From Nitrosospira sp. Nsp11 (GTDB lineage: Bacteria; Pseudomonadota; Gammaproteobacteria; Burkholderiales; Nitrosomonadaceae): a DNA stretch of 64,000 nucleotides. The notes under the pieces are model-generated. The model saw only the letters and a list, made by a program, of their open reading frames with translations, ran no database searches and was not told the DNA's origin. The translations under genes were made by a program, and so were the position numbers. Below are positions 25,875 to 36,411 of this stretch, piece by piece. How positions within the stretch are numbered: the first letter of the stretch is position 1; each line of letters begins with the position of its first letter. The stretch is from assembly GCF_900142705.1 (NCBI RefSeq), contig NZ_FRBV01000002.1, positions 62,001 to 126,000 of the forward strand. The letters are read 5' to 3'.

Positions 25875-27061
25875 AGGAAAAATACGAAGAAAAATCAAGT
25901 CAGCAAAAATGGGTCATTAACCAACGGGTTTTTTCGGACATTGCCGATCATTGCGGCGCTGGTTTCATCCGGCTTCATTCAGCCCGCCCTTGCCGTCGAT
26001 CGCATCTGGTTTGGCGGCGCGGGGGATTGGGGTGTCGATACGAACTGGTCACCCACAGGTGTGCCGGGCATCAGCGACAAAGCAATTATCAACAGCGGCA
26101 ATTCAACTCTGTCTTTCAATACGGGAATTACCGGACTCGATTTGTCCAGTGGCGCTGTTAGTGGTACAGGTAACCTCACGCTCAGTGGTTTGAGTAACTG
26201 GACTGGCGGCTCCATTACTGGCGGGCGCACGGTGAATGCTGGCGATACTACCTGGAGCGGCAATACTGGCGCCAATAACAACGATCTCTTTTTAAGCGAT
26301 GGCACTTTCAACAATACTGGAACATTTACCGATACCAACGCCTTCAACGATCGGATGGTCAGCGTTGGAACATTCAACAACAGCGGCACTTACAACAAGC
26401 AGACCGATATTCTTACCACCATTGGCGGGGTGTTGCCTTCAATAACACCGGCACGGTCAACGTCCAGGCGGGAGTATTCAATGTGGCAAACGCTATGAGT
26501 AACGCTGACGTGGTGAATATCAGTACTGGTGGGACATTCCAGTCTTCTTGCAGTGGTGCGGACTGTTTCGTTAACACAGGAATTATGCAAGGCAACGGCA
26601 CAATTCAAACACCAGCCAATAACGAGTTGGTCAACAGCGGTGTGATCAATCCTGGCGACGCCATTGGTCATCTTACTATCGACGGTGATCTGAATCAGGC
26701 TTCAGGTGGTGTAATCAATTTCCAGCTAGCCAGCCTAAGCAGCTTTGACCAACTGACGGTTACCGACGATGTAACGTTGGGCGGCGAGATTGGCATATGG
26801 AACCTCGGCTACACGCCTGTGGCCGGTGACAGCTTCGTGGTGGCGACTTTCGATGATCGCGCCGATACGACTTTCTCATCCCTCAGCCTGCACGGCTTCA
26901 GCCCCAATACCTTCCAGGTGTTTTACCACGACCACGACGTCACCGTGGCAGTGGTCCCCGAGCCTGAACAATACTTGATGCTGCTTGCGGGCCTAGGCCT
27001 GATGGGCGTCGTGGCTCGCCGTCGGCGGAACTGCATTCGGCGGTGCGATGAAACTGTTTAG
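25875..27061 (+). pseudogene. Decayed PEP-CTERM surface protein gene
   Basis: Two open frames make one protein. The first (frame of 25941) holds a signal-like segment PIIAALVSSGFIQPALA and Asn/Thr/Gly-rich repeats (NNTGTFTDT, NNSGTYN). The second (from about 26437) continues with the same repeats (FNNTGTVNVQAGVFNVAN), a beta-rich domain and the PEP-CTERM tail VVPEPEQYLMLLAGLG. A one-base loss near 26433-26437 (GTGTTGCC) explains the shift. The start is also broken: AAGGAG at 25863-25868 is followed after 6 bases by AGG AAA AAT ACG AAG, where ATG would give an ideal basic signal-peptide start. Two lesions argue for real decay rather than a read error, although either alone could be one. Confidence 0.72.
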
Positions 27062-27190
27062 TACCTGATCCGGGTTCCAGACTGCCCGGATCCAAAAGAA
27101 AAATCGTGCCATTGGCCCGCTTGTTCCGGCCGGTAGCTTACAAGAAGGGCGAATGGATGTAATTTAATTAACTATTAATGGGAGGAAAAA

Positions 27191-27964
27191 ATGAAGAAAT
27201 TACCTTATGTTTTACTGATCGGGGCTGCCCTGCTTAGCCTGCCTGCCATTGCCCAGAATGATGGCGACCGTGCGGATGCTGCAAACCGTGCCGTGAACAT
27301 CTCTCTCGGCAGTTCTGGGGGAGCGCTGGATAACGCCGCATTGAAATCGGTCCGCAAGCTGGTCGGAAAAGCGATTATTGCCGATACTGTAGATACTTTC
27401 GCTGTTTATAGCCCGAGAGTGGGCGGCCCGATTCCGATCGAGGGCGGCTTGAACGCCTGCGCGGAAGCAGGTTTTAGCGCAACGCCAAAACAGTTCAACG
27501 CTTTCGTCAAGCAGTTGCGCGCCATTCATCCCAAGGCGGGAACCTTCCTCAATGTGGAGCTTACCGATCAATGCAAGCCAATTGATGTCGTTGCGTCCGC
27601 GGTCTGTGGAGGTATTGCGGGAACAGCCTGTCCCGACGCAAAACAGTTTTGTGATTTTGGAACGGGTCAATGCAAGGTGGCAGACGCACAAGGCACATGC
27701 AAGACCAAGCCCACCATTTGTCCGCAGATATTCAAGCCTGTTTGTGGTTGCGACGGTAAAACTTATTCGAATGCATGCACGGCGTCGGCCGCGGGTGTAT
27801 CCATTGAACGAGAGGGAGAATGCAAAAAATCAGAACCGCAAGCATGCGGTGGAATTGCCGGAATTCCATGTCCTAACGGCAAAACCTGCGTAGATGACCC
27901 CGCTGACGATTGCGATCCGAAACGCGGCGGTGCGGATTGTCCCGGGATTTGCCAAGGCAAATAG
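27191..27964 (+). CDS. Secreted Kazal-domain protein
   Basis: 257 aa. Signal peptide residues 1-21 (ALLSLPAIA-Q). The middle region is unassigned. The Cys-rich C-terminal half includes a Kazal-type protease-inhibitor module, CPQIFKPVCGCDGKTYSNAC through EGEC at about residues 178-212, flanked by two CGGIAG.PC units that resemble each other. Bacterial Kazal proteins are presumed to inhibit serine proteases at the cell surface; the target here is unknown. GGGAGG lies 6 bases before the ATG. Confidence 0.83.
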   Translation: MKKLPYVLLIGAALLSLPAIAQNDGDRADAANRAVNISLGSSGGALDNAALKSVRKLVGKAIIADTVDTFAVYSPRVGGPIPIEGGLNACAEAGFSATPKQFNAFVKQLRAIHPKAGTFLNVELTDQCKPIDVVASAVCGGIAGTACPDAKQFCDFGTGQCKVADAQGTCKTKPTICPQIFKPVCGCDGKTYSNACTASAAGVSIEREGECKKSEPQACGGIAGIPCPNGKTCVDDPADDCDPKRGGADCPGICQGK

Positions 27965-28134
27965 CAGCTGACTTATTCCGCAACATTTCTCAAGGCCAAT
28001 GTTAGGCAACGCACAGAGGCAGGCATAACGAGATGTTAAAAATTGGTTCATTTGTCGTTAGACGGGGCTATGCGATCAATTGGGGAATGCCCATTCGCAT
28101 AGCTCGATCGATCACTTTTTAAGGAGGACTTATC

Positions 28135-28437
28135 TTGTCAGACGCATCATCCGGCATGCCGGGCATGGTAACCAATAAAATCGGAGCAGCCACTAGTGAT
28201 CTTGTTGGCAATGCTGTTGAGCAACCCGAAAAATCGTCCCCAAGCGGGACAATGGCAGCAGATGCTTCTGAATCGGTCGAGCGTGAGCAAGGAAAAAGCC
28301 ATCACGTGGTTTCCACCACTGCTTATTACAGCGTTGAGGGGTATGGCCCTGATGGTTACTTTTATGACGAAGCGCAAGACTGGCTGGAGGCTGACGCGGA
28401 AACAGGTGGGGTGCTATATGGCGAAAAGGATTTTTAA
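28135..28437 (+). CDS. Small acidic protein, unknown
   Basis: 100 aa starting at TTG, supported by AAGGAGG 8 bases upstream; the ATG at 28156 is an alternative without a ribosome site. The N-terminal half is Ser/Ala/Gly-rich and disordered-looking; the C-terminal half is acidic with HHVVSTTAYYSVEG and DEAQDWLEADAETGG. No membrane segment. It precedes the Hsp20-GroEL group and may belong to the stress response. I do not recognise it. Confidence 0.55.
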   Translation: MSDASSGMPGMVTNKIGAATSDLVGNAVEQPEKSSPSGTMAADASESVEREQGKSHHVVSTTAYYSVEGYGPDGYFYDEAQDWLEADAETGGVLYGEKDF

Positions 28438-28548
28438 TCGCTGAAAAACATCCTGATAGCTTAGCTGCTTACGAGATTCGTTTACGTGATCATCCAAGTG
28501 GTAGCAGTAACAGTACGATAAATTTTTATATTTCAAGGAGAAAACATC

Positions 28549-28995
28549 ATGGCAAACATTGCTCGTCGTTCCCCGTTCGGTGATATCGCTCGCTTCGACC
28601 CGTTTTACAATGTTGATGATTGGTTCAAGGGTTTTGGAATGCAACCGTTTTCCATGGACTCGGAGACCGCCCCTACAATCAAAATTGATTTAAAGGAAAA
28701 TGACACGGCCTATACCGTGCGCGCAGAGATCCCGGGGGTAAAGAAAGAAGATGTCAAGGTGCAAGTAGAGGGTAATAGAGTTTCCATCAGTTGTGAAACC
28801 AGGCAGGAAAAAGAGGAAAAAGAGGGCGAAAGAGTCATTTGTTGCGAATGCCATCAGGGATCGAGCTACAGGAGCTTTACTTTGGGGAGCGATGTGGATG
28901 AGACCAAAGCCGAGGCCAAGTATGAAAATGGCACGCTAGAACTGACGCTGCCGAAGAAAGAGGGTAAAACCTCCAGACGGATCGAGGTCAAATAG
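28549..28995 (+). CDS. Hsp20 / alpha-crystallin small heat-shock protein
   Basis: 148-aa ATP-independent holdase chaperone. The alpha-crystallin domain spans about 37-148: IKIDLKENDTAYTVRAEIPG, VKKEDVKVQVEGNRVSISCE and the closing NGTLELTLPKKEG. The N-terminal WFKGFG and PF motifs are typical. The insert ERVICCECHQGSSYRSF replaces the usual ERSYGSFSR and brings adjacent cysteines (CCEC), which is unusual for the family. AAGGAG lies 9 bases before the ATG. Confidence 0.93.
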   Translation: MANIARRSPFGDIARFDPFYNVDDWFKGFGMQPFSMDSETAPTIKIDLKENDTAYTVRAEIPGVKKEDVKVQVEGNRVSISCETRQEKEEKEGERVICCECHQGSSYRSFTLGSDVDETKAEAKYENGTLELTLPKKEGKTSRRIEVK

Positions 28996-29030
28996 CAAGT
29001 GATCTTTTACAGGCTGAGCTAGCGCGCTGT

Positions 29031-29061
29031 ACTGACCGTTCTCCTGATGAGAATGGTCAGT
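29031..29061 (+). terminator. Hairpin after hsp20
   Basis: ACTGACCGTTCTC (29031-29043) and GAGAATGGTCAGT (29049-29061) form a 13-pair stem with one G-U pair and a CTGAT loop, 36 bp after the hsp20 stop. Only a weak T-rich tail follows. Likely end of the hsp20 transcript. Confidence 0.45.
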
Positions 29062-29189
29062 CTGTCCTGTGGTTGGAGGCGAACTTTCGGGAGGCGGCCG
29101 CAGGTTTTAACCCGCTTCAATAACAATAAGGCTGAGTATGACATCGTAATTCTGGCCCGCTTCGGCGGAAGTCGATCAAAATGAAGTGA

Positions 29190-30899
<1,710 letters not shown>

Positions 30900-31020
30900 A
30901 TGAGATGCAGACAAGCAGCTCCGCCTTCAAATCAAGGATGGCGAAAAGTAAAGGCTTGTTGTCAGTAAAACTTTTCATCTTTGTCAACTAACGGGCTATT
31001 CCCGCCATAGGAGTTTTATC

Positions 31021-31524
31021 ATGGGCACTCATACTACGCCTCCTGGTTTCCGCTCGATTTCCCGTCGTGACAGCATGTTTGAAGAGCGCGTGCACGATGC
31101 CTATAAGACAAGACATAAGCTGCCTGAGCCGACCGTTTGTCCGCAATGTGGCGCGGTATTCCATGAAGGACGCTGGCAGTGGCTTAAGACTCCCGCCGAT
31201 GCACACCAGGAACCTTGTCCTGCATGCCATCGCATTCATGATCATTTTCCCGCCGGTTTTGTGACTTTGCAGGGGGAGTTTTTTCTCGCTCATCGCGAGG
31301 AAATCCTGCATCTTGTGCATAACGTGGAAAAACATGAGCGAACCGAGCATCCGCTTAAACGCATCATGGAAATCGAAGAAAAAGACGGTGCGACGCTGAT
31401 TACAACCACTGATATCCACTTGGCGCGAGGTATTGGCGAAGCCATACATAACGCCTACCAGGGCGAGCTGCAATTCCACTATAACCCGGACGAGTATCTG
31501 TTGCGTGTGGGCTGGACACGATAG
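31021..31524 (+). CDS. BCAM0308-family zinc-ribbon protein
   Basis: 167 aa with a zinc ribbon made of CPQCG (about residue 39) and CPACH (about 66), and an N-terminal basic stretch FRSISRRDSMFEERVHDAY. The second half (TTTDIHLARGIGEAIHNAYQ) resembles the archaeal NMD3-like fold assigned to this family. The founder BCAM0308 belongs to the low-oxygen-activated locus of Burkholderia cenocepacia. The biochemical role is not known; RNA or ribosome binding has been supposed from the fold. It lies in a run of stress genes, as in Burkholderia. Confidence 0.8.
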   Translation: MGTHTTPPGFRSISRRDSMFEERVHDAYKTRHKLPEPTVCPQCGAVFHEGRWQWLKTPADAHQEPCPACHRIHDHFPAGFVTLQGEFFLAHREEILHLVHNVEKHERTEHPLKRIMEIEEKDGATLITTTDIHLARGIGEAIHNAYQGELQFHYNPDEYLLRVGWTR

Positions 31525-31658
31525 AAATCAACGATTAAATAGGGCTCACTTATTGCCGGATTAATATTAATAATAGTATTAGAAGCATCATTTATGGCGC
31601 TGCTTTATCCCCGCAGCCAAACGCTTCATATCGAAATGTAACTCAAGCGGAGAGCATT

Positions 31659-32108
31659 ATGCCTGTCGGTGAAATTTGTAACCGTGATGTTATTGTTTTG
31701 CGACGAGACGAAACCATTCTGGAGGCGGCCAAGCTCATGCGCCATCACCACGTCGGTGATGTGATCATTGTGGAAGAGCGCGATGGCGTCCGTATCCCCG
31801 TCGGGATCGTGACCGATCGGGACCTGGTTGTAGAGATCATGGCGACGGAACTCGATCAAGGGGTTATCACCGTAGGCGATATCATCGAGCAAGAGTTGGT
31901 CACCGTCAAAGAAGACGTGGCCATCTTCGATGCGGTTCAATACATGCGCAGTAAGACTGTAAGACGTTTACCGGTCGTGGATGAAAACGGCGCGCTAGTA
32001 GGCATACTGACACTGGATGACTTGTTGGAACTGCTATCGGAAGAATTGCTTGCAATTGCCAAATTGGTAAATTATCAACGGCAAAAGGAAATGAGGGCGC
32101 GACGCTAG
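31659..32108 (+). CDS. CBS-domain-pair protein
   Basis: 149 aa consisting of two CBS domains (about 8-65 and 73-130) and a short basic tail KEMRARR. Signatures: AAKLMRHHHVGDVIIVEE, PVGIVTDRDLVVEIMA and TVRRLPVVDENGALVGILT. CBS pairs bind adenine nucleotides and regulate partner proteins; no effector domain is attached. Many such single proteins are induced with Hsp20 and BCAM0308 relatives under low oxygen. Own transcription unit seems likely from the 134-bp upstream gap. Confidence 0.87.
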   Translation: MPVGEICNRDVIVLRRDETILEAAKLMRHHHVGDVIIVEERDGVRIPVGIVTDRDLVVEIMATELDQGVITVGDIIEQELVTVKEDVAIFDAVQYMRSKTVRRLPVVDENGALVGILTLDDLLELLSEELLAIAKLVNYQRQKEMRARR

Positions 32109-32278
32109 CAGGTGATATCGGATCCTGTACCCGTCGAGATGTGCATGGAAGAATTAAGGTTCAGGCTGATTTCGCGGTGAGGCATGCAATATGGTTCCGG
32201 TTGAGGGGGAGGTACGCCGGCAATTCATTCTTATCCTGGTTATTACCGATTTTTCCAATAATGAAAAGGAGCATAACG

Positions 32279-32791
32279 ATGACGAATTCCTTGAAGCACG
32301 TCAGGAAAAACATTGGCCGTGGGCTTAGCCGGACGTGGGACCATATTTCGGAGGGCTGGCGCGAACTGGTCCATCAAAGTAGCGACGCGCTGACTCACTT
32401 TACGCGTCGCAAGGATGAGGAGGATAAAGAACAGGTGGCAGCCGGCACATTACCCGCTTTCCGCAACTGGAGCGTACTGGCAGGGGAGGTTGAGGAAACG
32501 GACAAGGAGATGGTGGTGAGGGTAGAAATGCCCGGTATGGAAAAAAAAGATTTCCATATTACGATAGACGGCAATATGCTTTATTTGAGAGGCGAAAAAC
32601 ATTTTGAACGTGCTACAGGCGATAGTACGTATTATTTCACGGAGCGTGCCTACGGCGTTTTCCAGCGGGCCATACCGTTACCAGACAAGGCGGATGCCGA
32701 CCACGCGGAAGCGAGCTATAAGAATGGCGTGCTGACCGTGCGCCTGCCAAAGGTAGGCGGCGAGCAAGGCCGGCTCGTTCCGATATCCTGA
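32279..32791 (+). CDS. Second Hsp20 family protein
   Basis: 170 aa from the ATG at 32279, which has AAAGGAG 8 bases upstream; the open frame back to 32141 has no ribosome site and no family similarity. An N-terminal helical, basic segment (KHVRKNIGRGLSRTWDHISEGW) is followed by an alpha-crystallin domain from about 68: VVRVEMPGMEKKDFHITIDG, GEKHFE and NGVLTVRLPKVGG. It is divergent from the 28.5-kb Hsp20, so the two are not recent duplicates. Confidence 0.88.
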   Translation: MTNSLKHVRKNIGRGLSRTWDHISEGWRELVHQSSDALTHFTRRKDEEDKEQVAAGTLPAFRNWSVLAGEVEETDKEMVVRVEMPGMEKKDFHITIDGNMLYLRGEKHFERATGDSTYYFTERAYGVFQRAIPLPDKADADHAEASYKNGVLTVRLPKVGGEQGRLVPIS

Positions 32792-32800
32792 TAGCTGGGC

Positions 32801-33433
32801 ATGACGATGAGCGAAAGGCTGCGTTTTATTTTTCGTGCACACGTTGTTGCCTTATGGGGCGCTTTCCTTGTCTGTTTGCTGGCCCCGATAGCTGCAGCGG
32901 GCGAAACGGCTTCACTCATGAGCCAGAAGGAAAGAAACGAGAAGAAGGAGAAACCTATCATGTCAATGACCTTAACATCTTCATCTTTTTCTCCTCACGG
33001 CGCAATTCCTGCGCGCCACACCTGCGACGGCCACGACACTTCACCGGAGCTTTTCTGGACCGAAGTACCCGAGGGCACGAAAAGCCTGGTTTTAATCATG
33101 GACGATCCCGATGCGCCTGATCCTGCTGCGCCCAAGAGAACCTGGGTGCATTGGATGTTGTACAACATTCCACCCGGCGCCAGCGGACTATCGGAGGCAA
33201 TTGCGCCGGCTGATCTTCCACGTGGAACGCTGGAAGGGCTTAACGACTGGCAGCGCACCGGCTATGGAGGGCCGTGCCCGCCGATTGGAAAACACCGGTA
33301 TTTTCATAAACTCTATGCGCTGGATACGGTCCTGCCGGATTTGAAGCAACCAACCAAGGCAAAGCTGGAGAAAGCGATGGAAGGCCATGTCATCGCGTAT
33401 TCCGAACTTATCGGTTTATATCAGAAGCATTGA
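32801..33433 (+). CDS. YbhB/YbcL-family (PEBP-like) protein
   Basis: Phosphatidylethanolamine-binding-protein-like protein. The conserved core is SPELFWTEVPEG, DDPDAPDP, WVHWMLYNIP and GPCPPIGKHRYFHKLYALD. Two starts are credible. From 32801 (210 aa) there is a signal peptide, LVCLLAPIAAAG, implying the periplasm. From 32960 (157 aa) the protein equals E. coli YbhB in length and has AAGGAG 9 bases upstream. I list the longer frame because the signal peptide is convincing. The role of bacterial YbhB is unknown. It follows the Hsp20 gene by 9 bp. Confidence 0.82.
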   Translation: MTMSERLRFIFRAHVVALWGAFLVCLLAPIAAAGETASLMSQKERNEKKEKPIMSMTLTSSSFSPHGAIPARHTCDGHDTSPELFWTEVPEGTKSLVLIMDDPDAPDPAAPKRTWVHWMLYNIPPGASGLSEAIAPADLPRGTLEGLNDWQRTGYGGPCPPIGKHRYFHKLYALDTVLPDLKQPTKAKLEKAMEGHVIAYSELIGLYQKH

Positions 33434-33537
33434 GGGGATTCAGCGGCGAGCCGGACGGGGTTGCAAGTGCCGTTGTGATAGCGTATCGGCATGCATCTCT
33501 GAGCTCGTCTGCAACAATAGCGGGAACTGAGGCGTTC

Positions 33538-34575
33538 ATGGCTGATCTGGTAGTTGCGAAAAAAGAAGGCTTGTTTTGCGTACCAGGGCAATTTTATATC
33601 GATCCGTGGCTGCCGGTCGAGCGGGCCATCATTACGCATGCGCACGCGGACCACGCGCGCCCCGGCCATGTTCATTACCTCGCTGCAACTTCGGGCGCCG
33701 CCATCCTGAAATCCCGGTTGGGCGACATCACGCTTGATACGCTGGCATATAGAGAGCGAACCGTCCACAACGGCGTGACCATCTCGCTTTATCCGGCCGG
33801 CCATGTTCTAGGTTCTTCCCAGGTTCGTCTCGAGTACAAGGGCGAAGTATGGGTTGTATCGGGCGATTACAAATTGGAAGCGGACGGCACGTGCGATGCC
33901 TTCGAGCCCGTCGCTTGCGAAACGTTTATTACCGAATCGACGTTCGGTTTACCGATTTATCGCTGGCAGGCGCAGAACTCGATTCTTGACGATATCAATG
34001 AATGGTGGCGGCGCAATGGCGAAGCGGGCCGGGTCAGCGTTCTCTTTTGCTATTCGTTCGGCAAGGCGCAACGAATCTTGAACGGTATCGATAATACGAT
34101 CGGTCCGATTATCTGCCATGGCGCGATCGAAACGCTTAACCGTGTTTATCGCGAAGTTGGAATACCATTGCCGGATACGTTGAGCATCAGCGGCATAAAT
34201 GATAAAGCCCGCTTGCGCGGAGCGCTTGTCCTGGCTCCGCCCTCGGCAGCAGGTTCGCCGTGGATGCGTCGTTTCGGCGACTATAGCGATGCATTCGCAA
34301 GCGGCTGGATGCTTCTCCGGGGTGCACGAAGGCGCCGCGCGGTCGATCGCGGTTTCGTGCTGTCTGATCACGCGGATTGGCCGGGCCTGATGGCGGCCAT
34401 CACTGCAACAGGTGCGCGACGCGTGATCGTTACGCATGGGCACGTCGATATCATGGTGCGGTGGCTGCAGGAGAATGGGTTTGACGCTTCAGCCTTCGAC
34501 ACGGAGTACGGGACCGAAGAAGATGACAATGTCGCAGCGAACGAATCCATTGCATTCAAAGAAAGCCATGCGTGA
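33538..34575 (+). CDS. Ligase-associated DNA exonuclease (metallo-beta-lactamase fold)
   Basis: 345 aa from the ATG at 33538 (MADLVVAKKEGLFC), the usual start of the family; the upstream frame to 33430 is not conserved. THAHADHARPGH is the metal-binding HxHxDH motif and the fold is that of the SNM1/CPSF beta-CASP nucleases (YSFGKAQR, ICHGAIE, LSDHADW). It is the exonuclease that is always encoded beside the ATP-dependent ligase of the next gene, with which it overlaps by 8 bp (ATGCGTGA). Likely processes DNA ends before sealing. Confidence 0.9.
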   Translation: MADLVVAKKEGLFCVPGQFYIDPWLPVERAIITHAHADHARPGHVHYLAATSGAAILKSRLGDITLDTLAYRERTVHNGVTISLYPAGHVLGSSQVRLEYKGEVWVVSGDYKLEADGTCDAFEPVACETFITESTFGLPIYRWQAQNSILDDINEWWRRNGEAGRVSVLFCYSFGKAQRILNGIDNTIGPIICHGAIETLNRVYREVGIPLPDTLSISGINDKARLRGALVLAPPSAAGSPWMRRFGDYSDAFASGWMLLRGARRRRAVDRGFVLSDHADWPGLMAAITATGARRVIVTHGHVDIMVRWLQENGFDASAFDTEYGTEEDDNVAANESIAFKESHA

Positions 34576-36193
34576 ATTTGCGGGGCTTTACAACGAGCTG
34601 GATTCAACCACTGCAACTATCGGCAAACTTGATGCATTAAAAAGATATTTCAGCCATGCCCAACCGGCAAACGCCGCCTGGGCGGTCTATTTTTTGGCCG
34701 GCGGAAAGCCGCGTCAGACAATCTCGACCAAACTCTTGCGGCAGTTTTCAACCGAGATGTCCGGTATTCCGGAATGGCTTTTCGACGAATGTTACCTGGC
34801 AGTTGGGGATCTGGCGGAAACGATAGCGCATATTCTGCCACCGCCAGGGAATGAAAGCTGCATTGCGCTTGCGGTCTGGATGGAAGAACGCATTATTCCC
34901 TTACGAAACGAGACCCCGGAAAAGATTCGTGGCGCGTTGTTCGGTTATTGGGATGAGCTCCAGGCGGATGAGCGTTTTCTGTTGATAAAACTGATAAGCG
35001 GCGGATTCAGGGTTGGGGTCTCGAAACTGCTTGTGGTTCGCGCATTGAGCGAACTTTCCGGTCTTGATATAAAAATCGTTTCCCAACGGATGATGGGATG
35101 GACCGACAGCGGGTTGCAGCCCAGTGCGATGCGCTATAGCTCGCTGATCGCCCCGCAGGTGGCGTTTGAAGGCGCGGACCCTCATGGCCAGCCGTATCCT
35201 TATCCGTTTTTCCTAGCCCATCCTTTGCAAGCCGATCCTGAAACATTGGGCGATATCCGGCAGTGGCAAGCGGAGTGGAAGTATGATGGGATTCGCGCTC
35301 AATTAGTGCAGCGGGGCGGCCAACGTTGGCTTTGGTCGCGCGGAGAGGACTTGATCACGGATCGTTTTCCTGAGATCAGCGGAATTTCTTTTGCCGATGG
35401 CACCGTCCTGGACGGGGAAATTCTGGTATGGAAAAACGACAGGCCAGCCTCTTTTGCCGAATTGCAAAAGCGAATCGGCCGCAAGACCTTGTCGTCAAAG
35501 ATACTAAACGAGCTGCCGGCGGTGTTTATAGCGTTTGACCTGCTGGAGCACGGCGGGCAAGATATCCGGAATGCTGCTCAATCGGAGCGGCGAGGCAAAC
35601 TGGAAGATGTGGTGAGCGCTATTGGAGCACCTGGTCTGATTATTTCACCTGTGATCGATGCCCATGACTGGCAAGCACTGCGGGTGATACGGGACAGCTC
35701 GCGCTCGCGTGCTGTTGAAGGAATGATGCTGAAATCGGTTAGTGCACGGTATGGGGCAGGCCGCACCAAGGAGAGTGGTGTCTGGTGGAAGTGGAAGATA
35801 GATCCATATACGGTCGATGCGGTATTGATATATGCGCAAAAAGGACATGGCCGTCGTGCCTCGCTCTATACGGACTACACTTTTGCAGTGTGGAATGACG
35901 ACCTGGAGGGCAAGCGCAAACTCGTGCCATTTGCAAAGGCATACTCTGGCTTGACCGATCGTGAAATTGCGCAGGTCGATGCAGTAATTCGCAAAACAAC
36001 GGTTGATAAATTCGGCCCGGTTCGTAGCGTAATGCCAACCATGGTGTTTGAAATAGGGTTTGAAGGCATTGCCCTTTCATCACGGCACAAAGCGGGTATT
36101 GCGGTGCGATTTCCCCGGATGCTTCGCATTCGCGACGACAAAAAAATAGACGAAGCCGATTCGCTGGAAACACTGAGAGGCATGTTGACGTGA
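34568..36193 (+). CDS. ATP-dependent DNA ligase, exonuclease-associated type
   Basis: 541 aa, start set at the ATG at 34568 that overlaps the exonuclease stop; MREFAGLYNELDSTT is the family N-terminus. Residues 1-200 are the helical DNA-binding domain; the nucleotidyltransferase motif I is EWKYDGIRAQ with catalytic Lys at about 238; GEILVWK is motif III, and VWWKWKIDPYTVDAVLIYA motif V. The OB-fold follows. This ligase family usually sits in a four-gene operon with the exonuclease, an Lhr-type helicase and the phosphoesterase PdeM. Helicase and phosphoesterase are missing here. Confidence 0.92.
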   Translation: MREFAGLYNELDSTTATIGKLDALKRYFSHAQPANAAWAVYFLAGGKPRQTISTKLLRQFSTEMSGIPEWLFDECYLAVGDLAETIAHILPPPGNESCIALAVWMEERIIPLRNETPEKIRGALFGYWDELQADERFLLIKLISGGFRVGVSKLLVVRALSELSGLDIKIVSQRMMGWTDSGLQPSAMRYSSLIAPQVAFEGADPHGQPYPYPFFLAHPLQADPETLGDIRQWQAEWKYDGIRAQLVQRGGQRWLWSRGEDLITDRFPEISGISFADGTVLDGEILVWKNDRPASFAELQKRIGRKTLSSKILNELPAVFIAFDLLEHGGQDIRNAAQSERRGKLEDVVSAIGAPGLIISPVIDAHDWQALRVIRDSSRSRAVEGMMLKSVSARYGAGRTKESGVWWKWKIDPYTVDAVLIYAQKGHGRRASLYTDYTFAVWNDDLEGKRKLVPFAKAYSGLTDREIAQVDAVIRKTTVDKFGPVRSVMPTMVFEIGFEGIALSSRHKAGIAVRFPRMLRIRDDKKIDEADSLETLRGMLT

Positions 36194-36411
36194 GTATCTT
36201 TATCATCTCTGGATTAGCCGTCCCTGAAGCGCGTATTTTTACAAGAAAACATGTCATCAATGATTTTTTTTATCGCGTTCCGTATAAGGGCTCCTTATAC
36301 TGGAAGGCCACTGATATGCAGCAAAAGCTTTTCGACATATTTAGGTATCCCTGCATATAACGAGGCGATTTTTATGTACCAACTCTTGATGGAATTTATT
36401 GGCTGAGGTGT

